Translations under genes and position numbers: made by a program
Shown here: positions 26,417 through 33,942 of the stretch, piece after piece
Numbering within the stretch: position 1 is the first letter of the stretch
Layout of the letters: each line of letters starts with the position of its first letter
Notes under the pieces: generated by a model
Told to the model about the DNA's origin: nothing
Databases searched by the model: none
What the model saw: the letters and a program-made list of their open reading frames with translations, nothing else
NCBI RefSeq assembly: GCF_001269885.1
Contig: NZ_LHVH01000035.1
Span: 186,001-250,000 of the forward strand
Origin: Pseudomonas kilonensis
Lineage (GTDB): Bacteria > Pseudomonadota > Gammaproteobacteria > Pseudomonadales > Pseudomonadaceae
DNA length: 64,000 bases
Direction: 5' to 3'

Positions 26417-26438
26417 TTCGCATACATTACGAATGGAG
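26414..26438 (+). promoter_or_regulatory. Shine-Dalgarno-sequestering hairpin of ahcY
   Basis: CCATTCG (26414-26420) pairs with CGAATGG (26430-26436), and the last bases belong to the GGAG Shine-Dalgarno (26435-26438). Bases 26414-26415 are also needed by the riboswitch pseudoknot, so the two folds compete. Confidence 0.65.
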
Positions 26439-26445
26439 ACTCTTC

Positions 26446-27855
26446 ATGAGCGCTGTTATCACGCCTGCCGATTTTACCGACTACAAAGTCGCCGACATGT
26501 CCCTGGCTGCCTGGGGCCGTCGCGAAATCATCATCGCCGAATCCGAAATGCCAGCCCTGATGGGCCTGCGCCGCAAGTACTCTGGCGAACAGCCATTGAA
26601 GGGCGCAAAAATCCTCGGCTGCATCCACATGACCATCCAGACCGCCGTGCTGATCGAAACCCTGGTTGCCCTGGGTGCCGAAGTGCGTTGGTCGTCCTGC
26701 AACATCTTCTCGACCCAGGACCAGGCCGCTGCCGCCATCGCCGCCGCTGGCATCCCGGTATTCGCCTGGAAAGGCGAGACCGAGCAAGAGTACGAGTGGT
26801 GCCTGGAGCAGACCATCCTCAAGGATGGCCAGCCGTGGGACACCAACATGATCCTCGACGACGGCGGCGACCTGACCGAGCTGCTGCACAAGAAGTACGC
26901 AGCCGTGCTGGAAAACGTCCACGGCGTGACCGAAGAGACCACCACTGGCGTGCACCGCCTGCTGGACATGCTGGCCAAGGGTGAACTGAAAATCCCGGCC
27001 ATCAACGTCAACGACTCGGTGACCAAGAGCAAGAACGACAACAAGTACGGCTGCCGTCACAGCCTCAACGACGCCATCAAGCGCGGCACCGACCACCTGT
27101 TGTCGGGCAAGCAGGCGCTGGTGATCGGCTACGGTGACGTGGGCAAGGGTTCGGCCCAGTCCCTGCGTCAGGAAGGCATGATCGTCAAGGTCTCCGAAGT
27201 CGATCCGATCTGTGCCATGCAGGCCTGCATGGACGGTTTCGAGCTGGTTTCGCCGTTCATCGACGGGATCAACGACGGCTCCGAAGCCAGCATCGACAAG
27301 GCCCTGCTGGGCAAGATCGACCTGATCGTGACCACCACCGGCAACGTCAATGTCTGCGATGCCAACATGCTCAAGGCCCTGAAGAAGCGCGCCGTGGTCT
27401 GCAACATCGGTCACTTCGACAATGAAATCGACACCGCCTTCATGCGCAAGAACTGGGCATGGGAAGAAGTGAAGCCGCAGGTCCACAAGGTGCACCGCAC
27501 CGGCACTGGCAGCTTCGACCCACAGAACGACGACTACCTGATCCTGCTGGCCGAAGGCCGCCTGGTTAACCTGGGTAACGCCACTGGCCACCCAAGCCGC
27601 ATCATGGACGGTTCGTTCGCCAACCAGGTCCTGGCCCAGATCTTCCTGTTCGGCCAGAAATACGCCGACCTGTCGCCAGCCCAGAAAGCCGAGCGCCTGA
27701 CCGTGGAAGTACTGCCCAAGAAACTCGACGAAGAAGTGGCCCTGGAAATGGTCCGCGGCTTCGGCGGCGTGGTCACCCAACTGACCAAGCAACAGGCTGA
27801 CTACATCGGCGTCACCGTCGAAGGCCCGTTCAAGCCGCACGCTTACCGCTACTGA
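26446..27855 (+). CDS. ahcY: Adenosylhomocysteinase
   Basis: Hydrolyses S-adenosylhomocysteine, the inhibitory product of methyl transfer, to adenosine and homocysteine. The 469-residue length is normal for proteobacterial enzymes, which carry an extra internal segment. Signatures: CIHMTIQTAVLIETL and SSCNIFSTQDQAAAAI (substrate site), NVNDSVTKSKNDNKYGCRHS, the NAD Rossmann loop VIGYGDVGKGSAQS, and the C-terminal KPHAYRY that reaches the partner subunit's NAD site. It is controlled by an SAH riboswitch upstream. The metF gene follows in the same direction, with a REPIN between. Confidence 0.98.
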   Translation: MSAVITPADFTDYKVADMSLAAWGRREIIIAESEMPALMGLRRKYSGEQPLKGAKILGCIHMTIQTAVLIETLVALGAEVRWSSCNIFSTQDQAAAAIAAAGIPVFAWKGETEQEYEWCLEQTILKDGQPWDTNMILDDGGDLTELLHKKYAAVLENVHGVTEETTTGVHRLLDMLAKGELKIPAINVNDSVTKSKNDNKYGCRHSLNDAIKRGTDHLLSGKQALVIGYGDVGKGSAQSLRQEGMIVKVSEVDPICAMQACMDGFELVSPFIDGINDGSEASIDKALLGKIDLIVTTTGNVNVCDANMLKALKKRAVVCNIGHFDNEIDTAFMRKNWAWEEVKPQVHKVHRTGTGSFDPQNDDYLILLAEGRLVNLGNATGHPSRIMDGSFANQVLAQIFLFGQKYADLSPAQKAERLTVEVLPKKLDEEVALEMVRGFGGVVTQLTKQQADYIGVTVEGPFKPHAYRY

Positions 27856-27878
27856 TCGGCGCTATTGCCTGCTCTCCC

Positions 27879-27994
27879 TGTGGGAGCGGGCTGTGTGGGA
27901 GCAAGGCTTGCCCGCGATGAAAACGCCGCGGTCTCTCGAGGACCGCAGCGCCTGGATCGCGAGCAAGCTTTGCTCCCACACAGCCCACTCCCAC
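27879..27994. repeat. Nested REPIN between ahcY and metF
   Basis: Outer arm TGTGGGAGCGGGCTGTGTGG, inner REP pair, and a central GCGGTCTCTCGAGGACCGC hairpin. It is almost identical to the element at 62727-62843. Confidence 0.9.
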
Positions 27995-28043
27995 ATTGTG
28001 ATGCGCAAGGCGTCCAGGCTTACGAGTTTCCAAGGATATGACC

Positions 28044-28889
28044 ATGTCCCAAGACCGTCGCTACAGCTTCGAGTTCTTCCCGACGAAGACCGATGCTGGG
28101 CATGAAAAACTGATCGCCACTGCCCGTCAGCTGGCCAGCTACAACCCCGACTTCTTCTCCTGCACCTATGGCGCTGGCGGTTCGACCCGTGACCGCACCC
28201 TGAACACCGTGTTGCAGCTCGAAAGCGAAGTCAAAGTCCCGGCCGCCCCTCACCTGTCCTGCGTGGGTGACAGCAAGGACGACCTGCGCAACCTGCTGAC
28301 CCAGTACAAGGCCGCCGGCATCAAGCGCATCGTTGCCCTGCGCGGCGACCTGCCGTCAGGCATGGGCATGGCCAGCGGCGAGCTGCGCCACGCCAACGAA
28401 CTGGTTGAATTCATTCGTGAAGAAACCGGCGATCACTTCCACATCGAAGTGGCTGCGTATCCGGAAATGCACCCCCAGGCGCGCAATTTCGAAGACGATC
28501 TGCGCAACTTCGTGCGCAAGGCCAACGCTGGCGCCAGCAGCGCGATCACCCAGTACTTCTTCAACGCCGACAGTTACTTCTACTTCGTCGAGCGCATACG
28601 CCAGTTGGGCGTCGACATTCCTGTCGTACCGGGAATCATGCCGATCACCAACTACAGCAAGCTGGCGCGCTTCTCCGACGCGTGCGGTGCAGAAATCCCA
28701 CGCTGGATCCGCAAGCAACTGGAAGCCTACGGCGACGACTCCTCCAGCATCCAAAGCTTCGGCGAGGAAGTCATCACGCAAATGTGTGAGCGTCTGCTGC
28801 AAGGCGGTGCACCGGGGCTGCATTTCTATACCCTAAACCAGGCCGAACCCAGCCTTGCGGTATGGAACAACCTCAAGCTGCCGCGCTGA
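28044..28889 (+). CDS. metF: Methylenetetrahydrofolate reductase
   Basis: FAD enzyme that reduces 5,10-methylene-THF to 5-methyl-THF, the methyl donor that turns homocysteine into methionine. With AhcY and MetK it closes the SAM cycle. The 281-residue TIM barrel has SFEFFPTKTD at the start, the FAD/folate region TYGAGGSTRDRT, RGDLP, and the conserved AYPEMHPQA and TQYFFNADSY. The ATG at 28044 is preferred to the one at 28038 because AAGGA then has normal spacing. It ends in a rho-independent terminator. Confidence 0.97.
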   Translation: MSQDRRYSFEFFPTKTDAGHEKLIATARQLASYNPDFFSCTYGAGGSTRDRTLNTVLQLESEVKVPAAPHLSCVGDSKDDLRNLLTQYKAAGIKRIVALRGDLPSGMGMASGELRHANELVEFIREETGDHFHIEVAAYPEMHPQARNFEDDLRNFVRKANAGASSAITQYFFNADSYFYFVERIRQLGVDIPVVPGIMPITNYSKLARFSDACGAEIPRWIRKQLEAYGDDSSSIQSFGEEVITQMCERLLQGGAPGLHFYTLNQAEPSLAVWNNLKLPR

Positions 28890-28913
28890 ATGACTTAATG
28901 CGGTGGTACAAAG

Positions 28914-28941
28914 AGGCCTTGGCGAACACCAAGGCCTTTTT
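28914..28941 (+). terminator. Rho-independent terminator of metF
   Basis: AGGCCTTGG and CCAAGGCCT pair around CGAACA, followed by TTTT. Confidence 0.85.
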
Positions 28942-29090
28942 CATTCAGTGATCGAGCCCTACCCTGCAATGCGCTTGCATCGGTGATTGCCGCCGAGCCA
29001 TCCATGAACACCGCAGGCAGGCAAAGGGCGACTGAGGCGCAGGCCAGAGCCCTCTAGCTATTTGATGAGCTCTCGTCGTAACCTCAGGCC

Positions 29091-29879
29091 ATGCCCGTCA
29101 TTGTCCAACTGCTGACCGCCCTTCTTTTCCTGTGCCTGAGCATGACTGCCCGGGCCGAAAAGTTGCGCATTGTCACCGAACCCTGGGCCCCGTACGTCTA
29201 CGAAGAGAACGGCAAGATGCTCGGCCTGGACTACGAAACCACGGCCATTGTGTTCAAGCGCCTGGGTATCGATGTGGAATGGCAGTTCCTGCCGTGGAAG
29301 CGCTGCCTGGCGATGCTGGAGCAAGGGTTGGCGGACGGTGCGCTGGACATTTTCCACAGCAATGAACGCGATTCCACGCTGCTTTACCCCAGCGAACCGC
29401 TGTCGGACGTGGAGTTCGTGATGTTCTACGCCAATGCCCGACCCCACCCGTTCCGCACGCTCGATGACCTGGACGGCCTGACCGTCGGCACCTCGCCCGG
29501 CTATCTGTACAGCCAGGCCTTCAGTGAGTCGACGCTGTTCGCCCGTGAAACCGCGCCCACCCACGAAGCCAATTTCGGCAAGCTGCAACTGGGTCGGATC
29601 GACCTGCTTATCACCGACCGCAGGGTCGGCCGACATGTGCTCGAACAAATGCAGTTGGGCGACCAGATCACCGAAAACCCGATGGTCGTGAGTCGTCAAA
29701 GCCAATATCTGGCGGTTCGGCGCAGTGCCGGGATGGATTTGCTGGTGCAACGCTTCAGCGCCGAACTCAAGCGCTTCAAGCGCGAACCGGCCTATGCCGA
29801 ACTGAGCGCTCGCTACGGCGCAGGCCCAGCGGCCAAGGTCACCTCGCCCGGCCAGATCAACGTTGAAATAAACCGTTGA
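29091..29879 (+). CDS. Periplasmic solute-binding protein, family 3
   Basis: Secreted binding protein, probably for an amino acid or similar polar ligand. The 262-residue precursor has signal peptide MPVIVQLLTALLFLCLSMTARA with cleavage before EKLRIVTEPWAPYVYEENGK, the typical SBP_bac_3 start. GLDYETTAIVFKRLGIDVEW, GALDIFHSNERD and LDGLTVGTSPGYLYSQAF are the expected lobe and hinge segments. No permease or ATPase gene is adjacent, so it is an orphan binding protein, as many Pseudomonas members are. The Shine-Dalgarno is weak (CTCAGG). Confidence 0.85.
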   Translation: MPVIVQLLTALLFLCLSMTARAEKLRIVTEPWAPYVYEENGKMLGLDYETTAIVFKRLGIDVEWQFLPWKRCLAMLEQGLADGALDIFHSNERDSTLLYPSEPLSDVEFVMFYANARPHPFRTLDDLDGLTVGTSPGYLYSQAFSESTLFARETAPTHEANFGKLQLGRIDLLITDRRVGRHVLEQMQLGDQITENPMVVSRQSQYLAVRRSAGMDLLVQRFSAELKRFKREPAYAELSARYGAGPAAKVTSPGQINVEINR

Positions 29880-30132
29880 GCAGCAGGAAAGCGGCGCGCG
29901 GCGTTTGCTCTGTTATACTCCGGCCTTCCCGCCAGGCTCACGCCCGGACGCCCGGTCTTGCAAAAGGCATCCCGACACCGCTACAGCGCCGCCTACAGCC
30001 CGCGCGAGCCTTGTCCGGACCCGCCTTCGAGGCCCGGCAGGACCGGACGGGATGACGTCTTTTGGTTGAACGTCATTCGCGCCCGGCAAGACTATCCCAT
30101 TGGGCCAGGCCCTCACTAAAACAGGATTACTC
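29880..30132 (+). promoter_or_regulatory. Structured leader of the DEAD-box helicase gene
   Basis: A possible -10 TATACT near 29914 would give a 5' leader of roughly 200 bases. It contains GTCCGG (30013-30018) with CCGGAC (30043-30048) around GCCT-TCG-AGGC, and TGACGT (30053-30058) with ACGTCA (30070-30075). The folds are visible; a regulatory role is inference. Confidence 0.4.
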
Positions 30133-32004
30133 ATGTCCTTTGCTTCCCTCGGTCTCTCCGAGGCTTTAGTCGGCGCCATCGAAGCCGCCGGCTATACCCA
30201 GCCTACCCCGGTGCAACAGCGGGCCATTCCCGCCGTGTTGCAAGGTCGCGACCTGATGGTCGCGGCGCAGACAGGTACTGGTAAAACCGGCGGTTTCGCC
30301 CTTCCGATCCTGGAGCGGTTGTTTCCCAACGGTCACCCAGACAAATCCCAGCGTCATGGCCCGCGCCAACCGCGCGTACTGGTCTTGACCCCTACCCGCG
30401 AACTGGCGGCCCAGGTCCACGAGAGCTTCAAGGTCTACGCTCGTGACCTGAAGTTCGTCAGCGCCTGCATTTTTGGCGGCGTGGGCATGAACCCCCAGGT
30501 CCAGGCCATGTCCCGTGGCGTCGATGTACTGGTCGCCTGCCCCGGTCGCCTGCTGGACCTGGCCGGCCAGGGCAGCGTCGACTTGTCCCACGTTGAAATC
30601 CTCGTGCTGGACGAAGCCGACCGCATGCTCGACATGGGCTTTGTCCATGACGTGAAGAAAGTCCTCGCCCGTCTGCCCGCCAAGCGTCAGAACCTGCTGT
30701 TTTCGGCGACGTTCTCCAAGGACATCACCGACCTGGCCGGCAAGCTGCTGCACAACCCGGAGCGCATCGAAGTCACGCCACCGAACACCACGGTCGAGCG
30801 CATCGAGCAACGCGTGTTCCGCCTGGCGGCTAGCCACAAGCGTGCCCTGCTGGCGCACCTGATTACCGCCGGCGCCTGGGAACAGGTTCTGGTGTTCACC
30901 CGCACCAAGCACGGCGCCAACCGCCTGGCCGAGTACCTGGACAAGCACGGCCTGCCGGCTGTGGCGATCCACGGCAACAAGAGCCAGAACGCCCGCACCA
31001 AGGCCCTCGCCGACTTCAAGGCCGGCGAAGTACGCATCCTGGTGGCCACTGATATCGCCGCCCGTGGCCTGGACATCGACCAGTTGCCTCACGTGGTCAA
31101 CTTCGAGCTGCCAAACGTCGATGAAGATTACGTGCACCGTATCGGCCGTACTGGCCGGGCCGGTCGTTCGGGCGAAGCGATCTCGCTGGTCGCGCCGGAC
31201 GAAGAAAAGCTGCTCAAAAGCATCGAGCGCATGACCAAGCAGAAAATTGCCGACGGCGACCTGATGGGCTTCGATGCCAGCACCATCGAGGCCGAGAAGC
31301 CTGAAGTGCGCGAACGTCCGGACGTGCGCAATCCGCGCAATGCCCGCGGCCCACGCGGCGACGGTCCGAATGGCGGCGGTGGTGGTGGCGGCGGCCGCAA
31401 AGACAAAGGCAAGGACAAGGGCAAGGAAAAAACGGCCAGCAACAGCAATGGCCGCGGCGAACGCCCTGCCCGCGAGCAGAAGCCCCGCGAAGGCACACCC
31501 GCTCGTGAACAGCAGCGTCCAGCCCCACGCGCCGCAGCCGATCGTGCCCCGGACGAGTTCCTGGACGACGACGTCGACAACTTCGGTAACCGCGTCGACT
31601 ACGTGCCGCAGCAGAAACCGGCCCAGGGTCGTGGTCGTCGCCCGGGTGCCCCGGCACAGGGTGCAGCTGCAGGCGCGCCGCGCAGTGGCCAGCCACAAGG
31701 CCGCCAGAACGGTCCGCGCAACAGCAACGGCTCGTCCACCGGTACGCCACCGGCCAAGCGCAGCGGCCCACGCAACGGTGCCCCGCGTGACGGCCAGGCT
31801 CGTCGCGATGACACCCGCCCGCGCCGCCCGGCCCATGACGACCAGCCTCGCCAGGAACCCGCCGTGCAGAACCCGCGCGGCAGCCAGCCGAAGATCATGC
31901 ACAAGGAGTCGAAAGCCGATCGCTTCCCGACGCCTGAGCAACTGGATCAACTGCCAAGCCGTCCACGGGGCGAAAAACCGGCATTGCTGACGCGCAATCG
32001 CTGA
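30133..32004 (+). CDS. rhlE: DEAD-box ATP-dependent RNA helicase (RhlE-type)
   Basis: Unwinds RNA, probably in ribosome assembly or cold adaptation. The 623-residue protein has a two-lobed helicase core at about 1-375: Q motif (GYTQPTPVQQRAIP), Walker A AQTGTGKT (45-52), PTRELA, DEAD (160-163), FSATF, the second-lobe VFTRTKHGANRL, ATDIAARGLDI and HRIGRTGRAG. After residue 400 comes a long low-complexity tail rich in Arg, Gly, Pro, Lys and Gln, probably RNA-binding and disordered. The ATG at 30133 is set by AGGA. It corresponds to the helicase I recall as PA0428. It is followed by a strong terminator. Confidence 0.93.
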   Translation: MSFASLGLSEALVGAIEAAGYTQPTPVQQRAIPAVLQGRDLMVAAQTGTGKTGGFALPILERLFPNGHPDKSQRHGPRQPRVLVLTPTRELAAQVHESFKVYARDLKFVSACIFGGVGMNPQVQAMSRGVDVLVACPGRLLDLAGQGSVDLSHVEILVLDEADRMLDMGFVHDVKKVLARLPAKRQNLLFSATFSKDITDLAGKLLHNPERIEVTPPNTTVERIEQRVFRLAASHKRALLAHLITAGAWEQVLVFTRTKHGANRLAEYLDKHGLPAVAIHGNKSQNARTKALADFKAGEVRILVATDIAARGLDIDQLPHVVNFELPNVDEDYVHRIGRTGRAGRSGEAISLVAPDEEKLLKSIERMTKQKIADGDLMGFDASTIEAEKPEVRERPDVRNPRNARGPRGDGPNGGGGGGGGRKDKGKDKGKEKTASNSNGRGERPAREQKPREGTPAREQQRPAPRAAADRAPDEFLDDDVDNFGNRVDYVPQQKPAQGRGRRPGAPAQGAAAGAPRSGQPQGRQNGPRNSNGSSTGTPPAKRSGPRNGAPRDGQARRDDTRPRRPAHDDQPRQEPAVQNPRGSQPKIMHKESKADRFPTPEQLDQLPSRPRGEKPALLTRNR

Positions 32005-32020
32005 GTTTTTCCCAGCTGTA

Positions 32021-32058
32021 AAAAATGCCCCGGGTCTCGCGACCCGGGGCATTTTTTT
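32021..32058 (+). terminator. Rho-independent terminator of the helicase gene
   Basis: AATGCCCCGGGTC and GACCCGGGGCATT pair around TCGC with flanking A and T runs, so it could act in both directions. Confidence 0.93.
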
Positions 32059-32078
32059 GGCCCAACACAATTCCAAAT

Positions 32079-32325
32079 GTGGGAGCGAGCTTGCTTGCGA
32101 TAGCGGTGTATCAGTCAACATTGAAGTCGGCTGGTATGACGCCATCGCGAGCAGGCTCGCTCCCACATTGGATCTTCAGCAGCCACAAAATCCATGTGCA
32201 CCTAGCCCCCCTGTGGGAGCGAGCCTGCTCGCGATGGCGGCCTGAGGGCCAACTTCAAATTGCTGGCCGACCACAAATTCGTGGCGAGGGAGCTTGCTCC
32301 CGCTGGGGCGCGAAGCGGCCCCAAC
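32079..32325. repeat. REP cluster between the helicase gene and yceI
   Basis: Contains a REPIN at 32079-32166, a single REP at 32211-32238 (TGTGGGAGCGAGCCTGCTCG) and a REP-like GTGGCGAGGGAGCTTGCTCC at about 32281-32325. No gene is visible in 32059-32417. Confidence 0.85.
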
Positions 32326-32417
32326 AGCAACGACTCCATCCATCTTGACGCACCGAGGTATCAGATTTAGGGGCTGCCCGCCCCCACAGCTTTTTTGTAT
32401 CGCCGGAATCCGCGCAA

Positions 32418-32457
32418 TAAAAAACGCCCCTGATCGCAAGATCAGGGGCGTTTGTTT
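32418..32457 (-). terminator. Rho-independent terminator of yceI
   Basis: ACGCCCCTGATC and GATCAGGGGCGT pair around GCAA. On the minus strand a T run follows. Confidence 0.9.
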
Positions 32458-32471
32458 GTCAGGGGCGAAGG

Positions 32472-33068
32472 TTACTTCGCTTTGACACCTTCAAACGAGA
32501 TGTACAGCTCAACGGCGTCGGATTGTGGGCCCAGGTCCATCATCTTGCCGAAGTCGGAACGCTTGATGCTGGTGGTGCCCTCGAAGCCAGCACGGTAGCC
32601 GCCCCATGGATCCTTGCCTTCGCCCAGGAACGTGGCCTTGACCACGATTGGCTTGGTCACGCCGTGCAGCGTCAGGTCACCCGTCACGTCTGCAGTGTCT
32701 TTGCCATCAGCGTTCTTGCCGGTGGACTTGACGCTGGTGGACACGAACTTGGCGTCGGCGAACTTGCCTACGTCCAGGAAGTCCTTGCTGGCGATGTGCT
32801 TGTCGCGCTCGGCGTGGTTGGTGAACACGCTGGCGGTGTTGACGTTGAACTCGATCTTGCTGGCTTCAGGCTTGGCGGCGTCGAAGCTGAACTTGCCGTC
32901 GATGTCCTTGAAGGTACCGGTAATGTAGCTATAGCCCAGGTGGCTGATCTTGAAGTCGACGAAGGCGTGCTGGCCTTCCTTGTCGACCACGTAGTCGGCG
33001 GCCATGGCCTGGCCAGCGGACAGCAGGGCAGAACCGATTGCCAGGGCGGCGAGCGTCTTTTTCAACAT
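32472..33068 (-). CDS. yceI: YceI family periplasmic protein
   Basis: Lipocalin-like periplasmic protein that binds isoprenoid-type lipids. The 198-residue precursor has signal peptide MLKKTLAALAIGSALLSAGQAMA cleaved before ADYVVDKEGQHAFVDFKISHLGYS. The YceI signatures GTFKDIDGKFSFD, HIASKDFLDVGKFADAKFVS and LTLHGVTKPIVVKA follow. In P. aeruginosa the corresponding protein (PA0423, PasP as I recall) is secreted and reported as a protease; no protease motif is visible here. The start at 33068 gives the signal peptide. It forms a two-gene unit with the cytochrome b561 gene upstream. Confidence 0.93.
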   Translation of the reverse strand: MLKKTLAALAIGSALLSAGQAMAADYVVDKEGQHAFVDFKISHLGYSYITGTFKDIDGKFSFDAAKPEASKIEFNVNTASVFTNHAERDKHIASKDFLDVGKFADAKFVSTSVKSTGKNADGKDTADVTGDLTLHGVTKPIVVKATFLGEGKDPWGGYRAGFEGTTSIKRSDFGKMMDLGPQSDAVELYISFEGVKAK

Positions 33069-33100
33069 GCTTTCTATTCCTTTGGAGTCGAGGTTGAACA

Positions 33101-33652
33101 TCAGGCTTGGCGCCCCAGCATTCGCTTGAGGGTCGCGTCACGGTCGATAAAGTGGTGTTTCAATGCTGCCAACGCATGAAGGCCGGAGAAAATGACCAAC
33201 GCCCACGCCAGGTAGAGGTGAATCTGGCCGGCGACGTCTGCCTGATCGGGCAGTCCGGACACCAGCGCGGGTACTTCAAACAGGCCAAACACCGGGATCC
33301 CGACACCGTCTGCGGTGGAAATCAGGTAACCGGCAATCATCACGGCGAACAACCCGAGATACAGTGCGCTATGGCCGAGCTTGGCGCCGACGCGGGTCAG
33401 GCGACCATAGGTTTGCAGGGTCGGTGGCGGCGGGCTGACAACGCGCCAGATCACCCGCAGCAACATGACCGCCAGCAGCACCAGGCCAATGCTCTTGTGC
33501 AGGTCCGGTGCGTCTTTTCGCCAGGTGCTGTAGTAATCCAGGCCAACCATCCACAGGCCCAGGGCAAACAGCCCGTACACCGCCAGCGCAACGCCCCAGT
33601 GCACAGCGATACTGACCCAGCCATAGCGAGAAGAAGAGTTGCGTAGCTGCAT
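33101..33652 (-). CDS. Cytochrome b561
   Basis: Four-helix di-haem b membrane protein of 183 residues that passes electrons from quinol or superoxide across the inner membrane. TM1 carries a haem-ligand histidine (VSIAVHWGVALAVYG). LHKSIGLVLLAVMLLRVIWR, the GHSALYLGLFAVMIAGYLIS helix and HLYLAWALVIFSGLHALAALKHHFIDRD supply the other histidines. AGGAAA lies before the ATG at 33652. The yceI gene follows by 32 bases; this b561-yceI pairing is common in Gram-negative bacteria. Confidence 0.93.
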   Translation of the reverse strand: MQLRNSSSRYGWVSIAVHWGVALAVYGLFALGLWMVGLDYYSTWRKDAPDLHKSIGLVLLAVMLLRVIWRVVSPPPPTLQTYGRLTRVGAKLGHSALYLGLFAVMIAGYLISTADGVGIPVFGLFEVPALVSGLPDQADVAGQIHLYLAWALVIFSGLHALAALKHHFIDRDATLKRMLGRQA

Positions 33653-33814
33653 TGCTCATTTCCTGTAAAAACTGCGATCAAGACTAGCGAGTTATCTATC
33701 GATTTAAAGCGGAAAATTTCGCTTTGAAATATCGAGAAATACGATCATCAGTCTGGAGGGGGTGGGTTAAGGAAAGATTAAAGCCAATACGATGCGTGAT
33801 AACAGGACGGACCT

Positions 33815-33884
33815 TATCGCGAGCAAGCTCGCTCCCACACTGGCCGAGCGCAATCCCTGTGGGAGCGAGCTTGCTCGCGATAGC
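33815..33884. repeat. REPIN upstream of the cytochrome b561 gene
   Basis: Inverted arms TCGCGAGCAAGCTCGCTCCC and its mirror with a short loop. Confidence 0.9.
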
Positions 33885-33896
33885 GGTTCTACAGGC

Positions 33897-33930
33897 AAAA
33901 AAAAGCGCGGCTGACACGCCGCGCTTTTTC
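33897..33930 (-). terminator. Rho-independent terminator of the amine oxidase gene
   Basis: AAGCGCGGC and GCCGCGCTT pair around TGACAC, with A and T runs on both sides. Confidence 0.9.
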
Positions 33931-33942
33931 TGTCACCGAGCC

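Noticed and set aside
30166..32166. 666-residue minus-strand open frame
   Set aside because: Antisense shadow of the DEAD-box helicase, whose motifs are all on the plus strand.
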